Source: Nicotiana tabacum (taxonomy: Eukaryota; Streptophyta; Magnoliopsida; Solanales; Solanaceae). From it: a DNA stretch of 64,000 bases. The stretch spans positions 155,421,436-155,485,435 of the forward strand of contig NC_134087.1 in the NCBI RefSeq assembly GCF_000715075.1. The letters run 5' to 3'. Below the pieces are notes generated by a model. That model had not been told where the DNA came from, searched no databases, and saw only the letters and a program-made list of their open reading frames with translations. Shown in pieces: positions 35,630-46,739 of this stretch (within the stretch, counting starts at the first letter, position 1; each line of letters starts with the position of its first letter). The translations under genes were made by a program, and so were the position numbers.

Positions 35630-35680
35630 GCTGCCTACATATCCTTGTCTATAAAGGAATCAGGTCACGTGTAGTTCGGG
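35630..35680 (-). ncRNA. Recurring stem-loop, copy d of Tat-2
   Basis: On the minus strand: GAACTACAC, then GACCTGAT, an inner stem TCCTT/AAGGA, then TATGTAGGCAGC. The Tat-1 copy has TCCCT/AGGGA, a compensatory pair change. It lies about 135 bases from the LTR, as in Tat-1. Confidence 0.6.
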
Positions 35681-35924
35681 AAGTTTCGGTAGCTGGGACT
35701 ACCATGAAGCTGTGGTTTCACTGTTACTGCTGCTGCTGCTGATTCTGCGTACTGACCTCCTTATTACACCATGACAAAATGAAGAAGCTAGACTAAGCTA
35801 TAATCTATGCTTTACAAAGATTTATTTTCAAACTTGGTTTTGTGACTGTTGTTGCCTTGTTGACTTGTATTTTCTTCAGAAGTTCCTTTGTGGCTGACTT
35901 GAATGGTATTTTTTGAAATGCTTT

Positions 35925-36775
35925 CCCTTTTTCTCCAGGCGGGTACCTGATTGCTGAACCTTTTAAATGTCTTCCTTTGACTATTGTTTCCTTTCCTCTG
36001 TTCTCCGGGCGGGCTCCTGATTATTTGAAATTTGAATTGTATTCCCTTGCTCTCCAAGTGGGCGCCTGATTGCCGAAACTTGAAGTGTATTCCTTTGCTC
36101 TCCAGGTGGGAGCCTGATTGTTGAAGCTTGAATTGCATTCCCTTGTTCTTCAGGTGGGCTCCTGGCTGCTGAAACTTGAAATGTATTCCCTTGTTCTCCA
36201 GGTGGGCTCCTGACTACTGAAACTTGAAATGTATTCCCTTGTTCTCTAGGTGAGCTCCAAATATCAGTAAGAACTTGAAAGCTGAAACTTGAACTGTTCT
36301 CCCTTGCTCTCCAGGTGGGCGCCTCATTGCTGAAACTTGAACTGTTGTTCCTTGTTCTCTAGGTGGACGCCTGATTACTGAATCTTCAACTGCTTTTCCT
36401 TGTTCTCCAGGTGGACGCCTAATTGCCGATACTTCAACTGTTGTTCCTTGTTCTCTAGGTGGATGCCTGATTGTTGATACTTTATCTGTTGTTCCTTGTT
36501 CTCCAGGTGGATGCCTGATTATTGATATTTCAACTGTCTTTCTTTGTTCTCCATGTGGATGCCTGATTACTGAATTTTTAACTGCTTTTCCTTGTTCTCC
36601 AGGTGGATGCCTAATTTCTGAAATTTGAATCATCTTCTTCTTGCAACTGCCTTTCTTTGATTTGTTCTCCCTCGTTTCTCCAGGTGGGCGCCTGATTACC
36701 AATACTTGTGCCAATCTTCCTTGAAACTTGATTTGTTTTCCCTTGTTCTCTAGGTGGCCCCTGATTACTTGGTCA
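35925..36775 (-). repeat. 48-58 bp tandem array with open frame
   Basis: Units share CTCCAGGTGGRYGCCTGATT. Between about 36,340 and 36,640 the period is 48 bases, so the minus strand stays open for 166 codons with a 16-residue repeat of the type IRRPPGEQGKTVEVSA. Units left of that are about 57 bases. The core matches the Tat-1 53-bp array, so both come from one ancestral unit that changed length. Confidence 0.9.
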
Positions 36776-36949
36776 TGCTCTGATTTTTATCTTTAATATC
36801 TGTGTTGTTCTTCCCTATTCTTCGGACGTGCATCTGACTTCAGCAAAATAGACAACAAAAGAAAATTTTCTGCCCCAATTTGGTAGTCGGGCGCATATGT
36901 AAGTGTTAATTGAATCCTTTTACCAAATATCTTTAACAATCTACAAGCT

Positions 36950-37625
36950 ATATCCCATTATCCAGGAGGGTCCTGAAAATCTCTAGTAAGTTTCCAAAGC
37001 TACATTATATTTTTTAGAGGTATGACTTCCGTCATATCTTGTTATCTAAGACAGTCTTAAAGCTGCATCCCATTATCCAGGAGAGTCCTAAAATTTCGAA
37101 TTAAAGCTTATCTTACGAATGACAAGTTCAACGCTAAACTGTACTCTCTTATAACAACACTTACTTATCTAATGGAATACTTAAAGTTACGTCCCATTAT
37201 TCAGGTGGGTCCTGAAAACTCTTATGCGAACTTTGAAGCCAACTTATATTCCTTTTGGTGCACATTTGTCCTATATTTACTACTTATGATTATTTTGGAT
37301 TTTAACCTAGGTCCCATTTTCCAGGAGGGTCCTAAAGTTTCGAATTGAGTCTTGTCTTAAAAAATGAAAAATTCAAACCAACTTATATTTTCACAAAGTA
37401 GAGCTTATGATAGATATTGTACTCATGAATATTTCGAATTAAAGTTAAGTCCCATTATCCAGGAGGGCCCTGAGAACTCCTAATTGAATCCTATCTTAAA
37501 CATGCAAACTTTGAAACCAACTTATATTCCTTTGGGGTACATTTATGCTAGATTTTGCTATTTACGATTGTTTCGATTTTTAAACTAGGTCCCATTTTCT
37601 AGGAGGGTCATGAGAATTCTACAAT
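36950..37625. repeat. Second spaced repeat array of Tat-2 3' region
   Basis: The word CCCATTATCCAGGAGGGTCC, with the continuation TGAAAA, recurs at about 36,955, 37,069, 37,192, 37,312, 37,450 and 37,590, spaced 110-140 bases. Longer shared text (CAACTTATATTCCTTT) lies between copies. The CCAGG..GGG.CCTGA core resembles the other arrays. Confidence 0.8.
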
Positions 37626-38800
37626 CAAACCTGCCTGGTACTTGTTCTCCTTATGGATGATTTCCTAAAACAAATGCCATCTTTTCCCTTGTTTCAAATC
37701 AAAGAAAATCTTGTCAGTTTAAAACATGGTGGTTAGTTGTGGCATTCTTGCTGGGGATGATTTTCTCTTTGCCATGCTTTGCTTCGACCGACTGCCTCGA
37801 ACTGGTCGAAAGATTGTTTTGACCTTCTAATTGATCCTTAACTGTAGGATCCCCCAACTATTGTTATCCACTTCTGACCTTTCTGCCTGAACCCGTACAT
37901 CTCCCACGACATTACTGAACCATTCCACCGATATAACTTTTGCTTACACCCTATGTCCCACTTTTAATCATATTATCTCCGGCATGTTCTAGCCATATTT
38001 TGCTTTGTGCAATTTCGAAATTGGTAGTAAACTCTGAAATTCCTTCTTACAAGGCTAACCTTGGAAGAGCTTTAGAGGATTAAAATTAACAACAATGAAA
38101 TGCGATGATTTTGGGAATTAAGAATAAAGAAGAAAAATCCAAATTTGGATGACTGTTGGAGATAGGAAAAGAAACTTATCTGAGGGGAGTCACTGACAAT
38201 GATGATCATGGTATGCAGTTTGGATTAATCAGCCCAGTCTATTTAACCAATCTCCTTTCCAATTGTTTTACTTTGTAATCCAAGATTTCCACAACTCAAT
38301 TTACTTTTCGCCAACTTACGGACCTTGTTCGACTTGCAGTGCCCTGAAGGGTTTTCACCGACAAACCTCTCTCATTTGTTAATTCCTCGATTACTTGTCG
38401 TCTCATGGTGCTTGTGAAGGTTTTCACCGATAAGACTCTCTCATTTTTACTTTCTCTCATCTTTCGTCGCCTTATGGTGACCATGAGGGTTTTCACCAAT
38501 AAGACTCTCTCATTTTTTGATTTCTCTTGATTAAACCGGAGTGTTGCCCCTGATATGAATTCTCTTTACTTGTTTGATTTGGCATCTTTCTAAGACTGAT
38601 CGGGAGGTCTTTCTTTGGACAACCATGTGGGTTTTTGGATATGTTTGGAAAGAAAAGGGTATAAAACGGGCTCAAAACAACTTCAAATGGTTCAGAATTA
38701 CAACTTTTGGAATCACATTTCTTATTACAAATACAACTTCTGCCCTAGTTTCTTGCTTGGGGATCTTTTTACTTTTATTTTACTATGACCAAGCCGTGAG

Positions 38801-38846
38801 GCTGCCTACGTATCCTTAACAGGAATCAGGTCAAACGTAGTTCACA
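38801..38846 (-). ncRNA. Recurring stem-loop, copy c of Tat-2
   Basis: On the minus strand: GAACTACGT, then GACCTGAT, an inner stem TCCT/AGGA around GTTA, then TACGTAGGCAGC. The outer stem CTACGT/ACGTAG is perfect. It lies about 224 bases after the pol stop, as in Tat-1 (215). Confidence 0.62.
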
Positions 38847-39069
38847 CCGGAATTTCCTTGTTGTTATACTTTCTTTTTTCACTTTTTTTTTTCTTTCTTT
38901 TCCTTTTCTTTTTGTTATTGATTCTAAAAGAGGGGTATGAAAGAAACAAATACGGCTCAGAAGGAGGAAACAAAGGGTAAAGTGTTTAGATAGTAGAACA
39001 AATTGTCTTCATCATTCCAATCTTCGAACCAATGCCAAATGCAAACAATCAACAAATATACCAAAGAAA

Positions 39070-42000
39070 TCATACATAATATCTCTTGACTGCATCAGAA
39101 TTGATAGCCATGTCTATGCATTTTCCTTCGATATCTGTTAAACATAAAGCACCATTGGACAATACTCTGGTCACAATGAATGACCTTTGCCAATTTGGGG
39201 TGAACTTGCCTTTTGCTTCAACCTGGTGTGGAAGAATACGCTTCAGCACTTGCCGACCTACTTCAAACTTCCGGGGTCGCACCTTTTTGTTGTATGCTCT
39301 TGCTATTCTCTTTTGATATAATTGGGTATGACATACTTCTGCCAATCTTTTTTCATCAATCATGTTCAACTTCTCCAAACGGGTTTTGACCCACTCATCA
39401 TCATCATCAATCTCAGCCTCAGCGACAATCCGAAAGGACGAGATTTTAACTTCTGTAGGTATTACTGCTTTAGTGCCATATACCAACAAATAAGGAGTTG
39501 CACATACTGAAGTACGGATAGTAGTGCGATAACCCAGCAATGCAAATGGTAATTTTTCATGCCATTGCCTGGAACCTTCTACCATTTTTCGAAGTATCTT
39601 TTTTATATTTTTGTTGGCTGCCTCGACTGCTCCATTCGCCTTGGGACGATATGGGGTAGAATTGCGATGTGTAATCTTAAACTGTTGACATACCTCTTTC
39701 ATCAAATTACTGTTAAGATTAGCACCATTATCCGTGATGATCACCTTTGGGATTCCAAATCGACAGATGATATTTGAGTGAACAAAATCGACCACTGCTT
39801 TCTTGGTCACCGATTTGAAAGTTTTGGCCTCAACCCACTTGGTGAAATAATCAATGGCTACCAGAAGAATCTGTGCCCATTGGATGTTGTTGGCTCAATT
39901 GGTCCAATGACATCCATACCCCAAGCAACGAAGGTCCATGGTGCGGACATTGTACGCAACTCGGATGGCTGAGAATGAATTAAATCTCCATGTACTTGGA
40001 ACTGATGACATTTGCGCACAAAACTGATACAATCTCGCTCCATGGTGAGACAATAATAACCTGCTCGAAGAATTTTCTTTGCCAGCACATATCTGCTCAT
40101 ATGTGGTTCGTAGACACCCGAATGTACTTCGGATATGATAGACATAGCTTGTCTAGCATCTATGCATCTTAACAATCCAAGGTCTAGAGTTCTTTTATAC
40201 AAAACTCCTCCACTTAAGAAAACCCTACTTGCCATCCGTCGAATTGTTCTCTTTTGACCCTCGTGGCTTGTACTGGATATATCCCAATTCTGATGTACTC
40301 CCTGATATCGTGGAACCACGGTTCACCATCAAGTTCTTCTTCTACCATGTTACAGTAAGCATGCTGATCTCGGACTTGAATATGCAGAGGATCGACATAC
40401 GCTTTGTCCGGATGGTGTAACATTGATGCCAGGGTAGCCAAAGCATCGGCAACCTCATTATGGACCCTCGGAATATGCCTGAACTCCACTGATCGAAACC
40501 GTTGACAAAGATCATGTAAACATTGTCGGTACGGTATGAGCTTCAAATCTCATGTTTCCCATTCTTCTTGAATTTGATGCTATATTAGGCCTAAATTAAA
40601 TATTTACATGCTAAAATATGAAAAATCTCGGGGAGGGTCAAAAATCACATGTCTACAGTATTCAGCCATATTGTTGGTACAATAGAACCGAAGCTGAGCC
40701 GTAACAGGGTAGTGATGTCCTGTTTCAGAAATGAGCACAGCCCCTATTCCAACTCCTTTCATGTTGGCAGCCCCATCAAAGAAAAGTTTCCAGCCTAGTT
40801 TTTCAATTTGCTCCAGTTTATCAATATGCATCACCTCCTCATCGGGAAAATAAGTTTTTAATGGCTCGTACTCATCATCGACCGGGTTCTCGGCCAAATG
40901 ATCGGCCAATGCTTGGGCTTTTATCGCAGTCCGAGTCACATAGATGATGTCAAACTCTGTGAGCAAAATGTTCCACTTCACAAGTCTTCCTGTCGGCATA
41001 GGCTTTTGAAAGATATACTTCAACGGATCCAAGCGCGAAATAAGGTAAGTAGTGTAGGATGACAAATAATGTTTCAATTTCTGAGCCACCTAAGTTAGGG
41101 CGCAACATGTCCTTTCCAGATGAGTGTACTTAACCTCATAAGCCGTGAACTTCTTGCTAAGATAGTAGATGTCATGTTCCTTTCTGCCGGTGATGTCATG
41201 CTACCCCAGTACACAGCCAAATGAATTTTCCAAGACTGTTAAGTAAAGAATCAAAGGTCTCTCTGGTTTTGGTGGAACCAGCACGGGTGGGTTTGAAAAG
41301 TATCCTTTTATCTTATCGAATGCTTCTTGACACTCATCCGTCCACTTGACCGCATCATCCTTCTTCAGCAACTTGAAAATAGGCTCACAAGTTGTCGTGA
41401 GCTGAGTAATAAAACTGCTGATGTAGTTCAACCTCCCTAACAGACTCATCACCTCAGTCTTGTTCCTTAGAAGCGGCAATTCTTGGATAACTTTGATCTT
41501 TGACGGGTCCAAATCAATGCCTCGACGGCTGACTATGAACCCCAACAGCTTTCCGGATGGAACACCAAATGCGCACTTGGTAGGATTAAGCTTGAGGTTG
41601 TACCTGCGAAGCCTCTGGAAGAATTTCCTCAAATCCCCAACGTGGTCGGCCTGATGCTTTGATTTTATGATCACATCATCTACATATACCTCAATCTCTT
41701 TGTGTATCATATTATGAAACACAGTAGTCATCGCCCTCATGTAAGTTGCCCCAACGTTCTTCAAACCAAATGGCATTACCCGATAGCAATAAGTTCCCCA
41801 TGGCGTGATGAATGTCGTCTTTTCTGCATCTTCTTCATCCATTAGAATCTGATGATACCCGGCATAGCAATCCACAAAAGATCCAATCTCACACTTGGCT
41901 CAATTATCGATCAAAATATGGATATTGGGTAGGGGAAGTTATCCTTCGGACTTGCTTTGTTAAGATTGCGGTAATCGACGCATACTCTGATTTTGCCGTC

Positions 42001-42540
42001 CTTCTTCGACACATGCACGACATTAGCCAACCAAATAGGATATCGAGTAACTCGAATAACCTTTGCATCCAACTGCTTGGTGATTTTTTCTTTAATCTTC
42101 ACACTCATATCAGTTTTGAATTTCCTCAACTTTTGCTTGACGGGAGGAAACCCTGGATCAGTGGGAAATTTGTGGACCACTAAATCAGTGCTCAAACCGG
42201 CATGTCATCATACGACCATGCAGAAACAATTTTGTATTCGATGAGTGCTTTGATTAATTCTTCCCGGATCTTTGGCCCGAGATGGACACTTATTTTAGTC
42301 TCTCTGATATTATCTATATCCCCTAAATTGACGGCTTATGTTTTATTCAGGTTGGGTTTGGGTTTTTCTTCGAAGTGAATTAACTCCTTACTAATCTCTT
42401 CGAAGGCTTCATCCTCATCGTATTCTGATTCGTAGTCACAATCTACTTCTTGAACTATTATTTCGGAATCAGATTGATTTTTAAGACTGGGCTGAGGATT
42501 CCTTATGCATGCCATGTCATTAGAGCCAGGGTAAAAAGAA
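39070..42540 (-). pseudogene. Tat-2 RT, RNase H, second RNase H and integrase
   Basis: Same domain order as Tat-1. RT has MDCYAGYHQ and YVDD (41,201-41,875); first RNase H follows; second RNase H is split (40,604-41,089 and 40,214-40,546); integrase zinc finger is at 39,858-40,319; integrase core and C-terminus (ITDNGANL, AVEAANKN, GKCIDMAINSDAVKRYYV) lie at 39,070-39,810. Frameshifts near 42,199 and 41,930 and TAG stops near 41,200 and 41,090 inactivate it. A further break lies near 39,858. A 77-bp piece of LTR replaces 84 bp of the second RNase H at 40,581-40,657. Confidence 0.9.
40581..40657 (-). mobile_element. LTR terminal fragment inside Tat-2 pol
   Basis: These 77 bases match the last 77 bases of the Tat-2 LTR in plus orientation (TATATTAGGCCTAAATTAAA through to GTCTACA), with a few differences. 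The fragment stops exactly at the LTR terminal nucleotide, where pol resumes (gtattcagcc). In Tat-1 the matching interval 16,706-16,789 holds 84 bases of RNase H sequence. Confidence 0.88.
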
Positions 42541-42725
42541 TTGTACAGAAAAGAAAAGAAAAGAAAAACAAAAAGGAAATTATCAGGAATGACAAAGGGG
42601 AAATTGCATTTCATTGAGTCTTAAATATAACGAGGTTTAACACATCCAAATGGACGAAACATAGAATCTGGATTAGAACCCTGGAATAATCCAAATAAAC
42701 TGAAAGAAAAATCAAATCCCACTAC
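42541..42725 (-). other. Pro-RT spacer of Tat-2, intron with lost acceptor
   Basis: Homologous to the Tat-1 spacer: donor GTAGTGGG inside the Trp codon at 42,725, then a long pyrimidine tract. The acceptor reads GTACAA where Tat-1 has ATACAG. The G at the acceptor (position 42,541) is now A, so the normal splice end is gone. The protease and RT frames remain separated. Confidence 0.55.
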
Positions 42726-45700
42726 CAAAGCTCATTCCGAGTAGGAAGAGGAGTAGCTTCCTAATTACTGATCTTTGCACTTGGCCCAATGAATTGCACA
42801 TCCGCTTGACTTGATCCTTCTCCAGTTTCCACCATGTTAACATCACTGAACAACCTCTCGAACTCCTTATCTAAATCTCCATCAACATCAATCAATGAAA
42901 CGGGAATCGTTGCTGTTGGGCACTTTCTGGCACTGGGCCTAACAAATGATCTAGATAGCACGGGATGGGCTTTGGAAGGACCCACGCCATTTGCCTCAAC
43001 TTTCTAGCTCTTCTTACATCCGCAGCTGTGGGCTTAAACCCCAAACCAAAGGTATCTAAGTTTTTGGGCAGAGACACTGGCTGTACGATGCCCTTCAATG
43101 AAGCACCCAAGCCCTTGCCAGGTATGAAGCGATTCTTCAACATCTCAGAAACCACCATGACTGACGCGGCTGTTACTTTAGGAACTGGAATGATTTTCCC
43201 CTCTAGGATCTTTTCAACTGATACTGCATCAAATACCTGATATACCCATGGCCCTTTGTCGTCTTCAACTTCGATGAAAGGTATGATGGCATCACTTTGG
43301 GCACACATATTATCCTCACCGTGCACCACAATTTCCTGTCTGTCCCATTCAAATTTAACCATCTGATGCAAAGTAGACGGTACTGCCTTGGCGGCATGAA
43401 TCCAGGGTCGCCCTAGCAAAAGATTGTAAGAAACTGCCACGTCCAACACTTGGAATTCCATAGTGAACTCAACGGGCCCTATTGTCAATTCCAGTATTAT
43501 ATCACCTACTGAATCTTTGCCCCCGCCGTCGAACCCCGGAACACAAATGCAATTCTTGTAAATTCTATCATTGTTCACTTTCAGCTTGTTCAACGTGGAT
43601 AGAGGGCAAATGTTCGCACTAGACCTATTGTCGACCAGAACTCTGGTAACCATAGAATCTTCGCACTTTACCGTCAGATAAAGTGCCCTATTATGCTCGG
43701 TACCCTCTACGGGCAACTCATAATCGGAGAAAGTAACTCTGTTTACCTCAAATATTTTGTTTGCTATCTTCTCCAGATGGTTTACCGAGATCTTGTCGGG
43801 AACATGGGCCTCATTCAAGATTTTCATCAGTGACTGACGGTGCTCATCTGAATAGATTAGCAATGAGAGCAATGAGATCTGAGCAGGCATTTTCCTCAAC
43901 TGCTCTACAACTGAATAGTCCTGCACTTTCATTTTCCTCAAAAACTCTTCTTCTTCCTCTTCAATTACGGCTTTCTTTACCAGTGTCGGATTATCTTTTG
44001 CTCTTCTTAACTCCTCGGGAGTAAAACACCTTCCCAAATGAGTTAAACCATGTGCTTCACAGACTTCTTCTTTGGCTTCCTTATTTTTGTACATCGCAAC
44101 CACTTGTTCATAATTCCAAGGAACGGCCTTGCTGTTGATTATTGGTAACTAGGTTACTGGCTTGATAATAACTCGATCTGCGTGGGCACCTTCCACGATT
44201 ATGACAGGTTGGCTGACCGCTCCTGGTACAATCACCTTTATCCCTTTCTATTTCGTTGCAACCTTGATCGAAGACCCTTTCTCAACTGCCACAACTGGCT
44301 CAACACTCTTTTTGCTCGGCTTGAGCACCAACTTCTCACCTGTTGATTGTTCATCTGTCTTGACTCCACTAGACTGAATCATCATGACGGTCTGTGATGG
44401 CTTCTTGGGCTCTCCCTCCGCATGCACTATTTCGATCATATTTGCCTCCTGGTGGGCTGGAATTGGATTCCCATTAATATTGGGCGCCTCGGGTGCTTGA
44501 ACTTCAATTCTATTGGTATCAATAAGCTCCTGTATCGCACTTTTCAAGTGCCAGCACTTCTCTGTATCATGACCCGGAGTACCAGAACTATACTCACAAC
44601 TGACAGTATAGTCAAGATTCTTTGGAGGAGGATTTGGCAGTTTGGACTGTATCAGCCTTAGCATATCTAGCTGTTTTAGCCTGTGGGACAGACTAGTGTA
44701 TGATCCTCCCAACGGAGTAAAGGTTTTCTTTTTTTTTGCAACCTTTCACCCTTGAATGCTTGACTAGGCCGGAAACTTGGTCCGGGAGTGTTTTGGTAGG
44801 CTCGTGGATGTGGATAAGTACTTTGTAGGACGGGAGCACGCCATTGAGTGTGGGCAGGAGGTTGGTTGTATGCTTGTGCATGGTGGACGGAAAATAAGGG
44901 TCTGGTAGGGGATAGTAGTGTTGGGGTGGATTGTGGTGATAAGTTTGTTGGTGGGGTCGAGGTTGATTGTAGTGGTAAGGTGAACCTATGGATCCGGACC
45001 AAGTTCCTGAATCAACCATTGTTGCTTCCTCTCTCTTCTTTTTCCCAATCCCTCATATGCCGCCCTGAATAGCCTGAGTAGTCGCTTTGATAGCCGAATA
45101 GCTCATGATTTTATTCGACTTGAGGCCTTCTTCTACCATGCCCCCCATCTTTACCACTTTGTTGAATGACTTTCCCACAGCTGAGACCAAATGACCATAA
45201 TAAGTAGGCTCCAAAGCTTATAGGAAGTAATCTACCATCTCACTTTCCTTCATTGGGGGATCTACTCTTGCTACTTGCTCCCTCCATCGGAAACCATATT
45301 CTCTGAATCTTTTACTGTGCTTCTTCTCCAGTTTATTCAAGGACAGTCGATCTGGAATGATCTCAAGATTGTATTGGAAGTGACAAGCAAATGCTTACGC
45401 CAGATCATCCCATGTGTACCATCTTCCATAGTCTTGGCGGGTATACCATTCCAATGCTGATCCACTCAAACTCTGACTGAAGTAAGCCATTAACAATTCA
45501 TCTTTTCCTCTCGCTGCCCTCATCTTGCTACAAAAACCCCTCAAGTGGGCTACTAGATCACCGTACCTATTGTATAGATCGAACTTGGGCATCTTGAAAC
45601 CTGCCGGTAATTGCACATTCGGGAACAGATATAGGTCCTTGTAGGCCACGCTTACTTGCCCTCCCAATCCCCGCATGTCTCTGAATGATTGTTCTAAGCT

Positions 45701-46250
45701 TTTAACTTTCCTGAACACCTCCTCCTGTTCGGGATTTTTGACTGGTTTATCAGCTTCTATCGGGAGGTCAAAGCGAGGAGTATAGGAATGGGTTTCTGGA
45801 GCTTTGAAAGTGGGCTCCGAGGGGTAGTATTGGTTGTCCTGGGCCTGGAACATAGGCTCGCTAGGAGATTTGTGGAGTGTAGCTGGTGGAGGTGTTACGA
45901 AGACAAGAGTTACTGGTGGAGGAGGGTATGGAATTGGTTTAGGGGGTGGAGATTGTGGTGTATGAGAAGTGGTGCCCCGATAGTGTTGGTAAATGGGAAA
46001 GCTCGGGGATAGATCAGTGGCAGGATGATCCTGAGTTTGAGCCGGTGGTGGAGTGAAGGTAGGGTTAGCCGGGTAAGCGGATGGCGGTTGTCCTTTAGCC
46101 CAGGCCTGATACATTTCGGCCATTTGTTGTTTCAATTTGTACATCTCTTCTTTCATGGCGTTAACGTCCAACTCTTCTCCTTCGATGACACTGGTGTCTA
46201 CATCTGGGATAGACGTGATTATTTTACCTTTGGATCTGGTTTGGTATGGG
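42722..46250 (-). pseudogene. Tat-2 gag, protease and G-patch region
   Basis: Gag N-terminus is open from about 46,250 with TRSKGKIITSIPDVDT, then Pro-rich text and the gag domain (45,395-46,171 and on to about 45,050, with stops near 45,397, 45,220 and 45,055). The zinc-knuckle region reads CEYSSGTPGHDTEKC, with Ser where Tat-1 has the second Cys. Protease plus G-patch (42,892-44,103) has VDNRSSANI: the catalytic Gly of DNGSS is Arg. LLLGRPWIH and FIPGKGLG follow. Overall very similar to Tat-1 but further decayed. Confidence 0.88.
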
Positions 46251-46490
46251 TGGGTTGCCAGTATGCTTAGGTGAACTAACTACTTGAATTCTGGAAACAT
46301 AAACCAAACTTGTTAGTGATTAGAGTTTTAACAAATAAGCAACCGCACATAGGAATACCTAGGCAATTAGTCATTTCTATCATGCATTTGCTTGATTGCT
46401 TGTATCATCCCAGCTTTTTCTTATTTATGACATCTCCTTTTACTGTCACTCATGCCTATTTTCCTTTTGGTTATGGTCTAATCCTATAGA

Positions 46491-46541
46491 GATTGCCTAC
46501 GTATCATGACCCCGCATGAATCAGACCGAACGTAGTTCTGG
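46491..46541 (-). ncRNA. Recurring stem-loop, copy b of Tat-2
   Basis: On the minus strand: GAACTACGT, then GGTCTGAT, an inner stem TCATG/CATGA, then TACGTAGGCAATC. It sits between ORF1 and gag. Stem bases are the same as the Tat-1 copy; loop bases differ. Confidence 0.62.
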
Positions 46542-46739
46542 TGGAAACAATTATTATTATTTTTATTTATTTTTACAAACAAAATAGCACAATGACAGAA
46601 ATGATATTACATTTGGACAACACATTAAGAAAATGGTTTAAAAGACTCAACATGGACTCAAACTAAAACATGACTATTATATGAAAAGTTCTAACAATTA
46701 TGACTATACTTCACTCCACAATCTTTTGCTTTCAATCAC

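Larger units (their letters stand above)
35510..39069 (-). other. Tat-2 long 3' noncoding region
   Basis: 3.5 kb with no conserved gene. It contains stem-loop copies d and c, a 48-58 bp tandem array (35,925-36,775), a second array of 110-140 bp spacing (36,950-37,625), and the three-copy block at 38,330-38,517 shared with Tat-1. Additional TTCTGCCCY motifs occur at about 36,869 and 38,729. The open frames 35,812-36,138 and 36,214-36,714 are translations of the array. Confidence 0.8.

Noticed and set aside
36214..36714. 166-codon ORF as a real gene
   Set aside because: It is the translation of a 48-bp tandem array. The neighbouring array of 57-bp units is open in another frame, and Tat-1 has a 53-bp period that cannot be coding.
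38801..38846. tRNA-like B box (GACCTGATTCC) in the recurring stem-loop
   Set aside because: It differs from GGTTCGANTCC at key bases, there is no A box at a proper distance, and no cloverleaf can be drawn.
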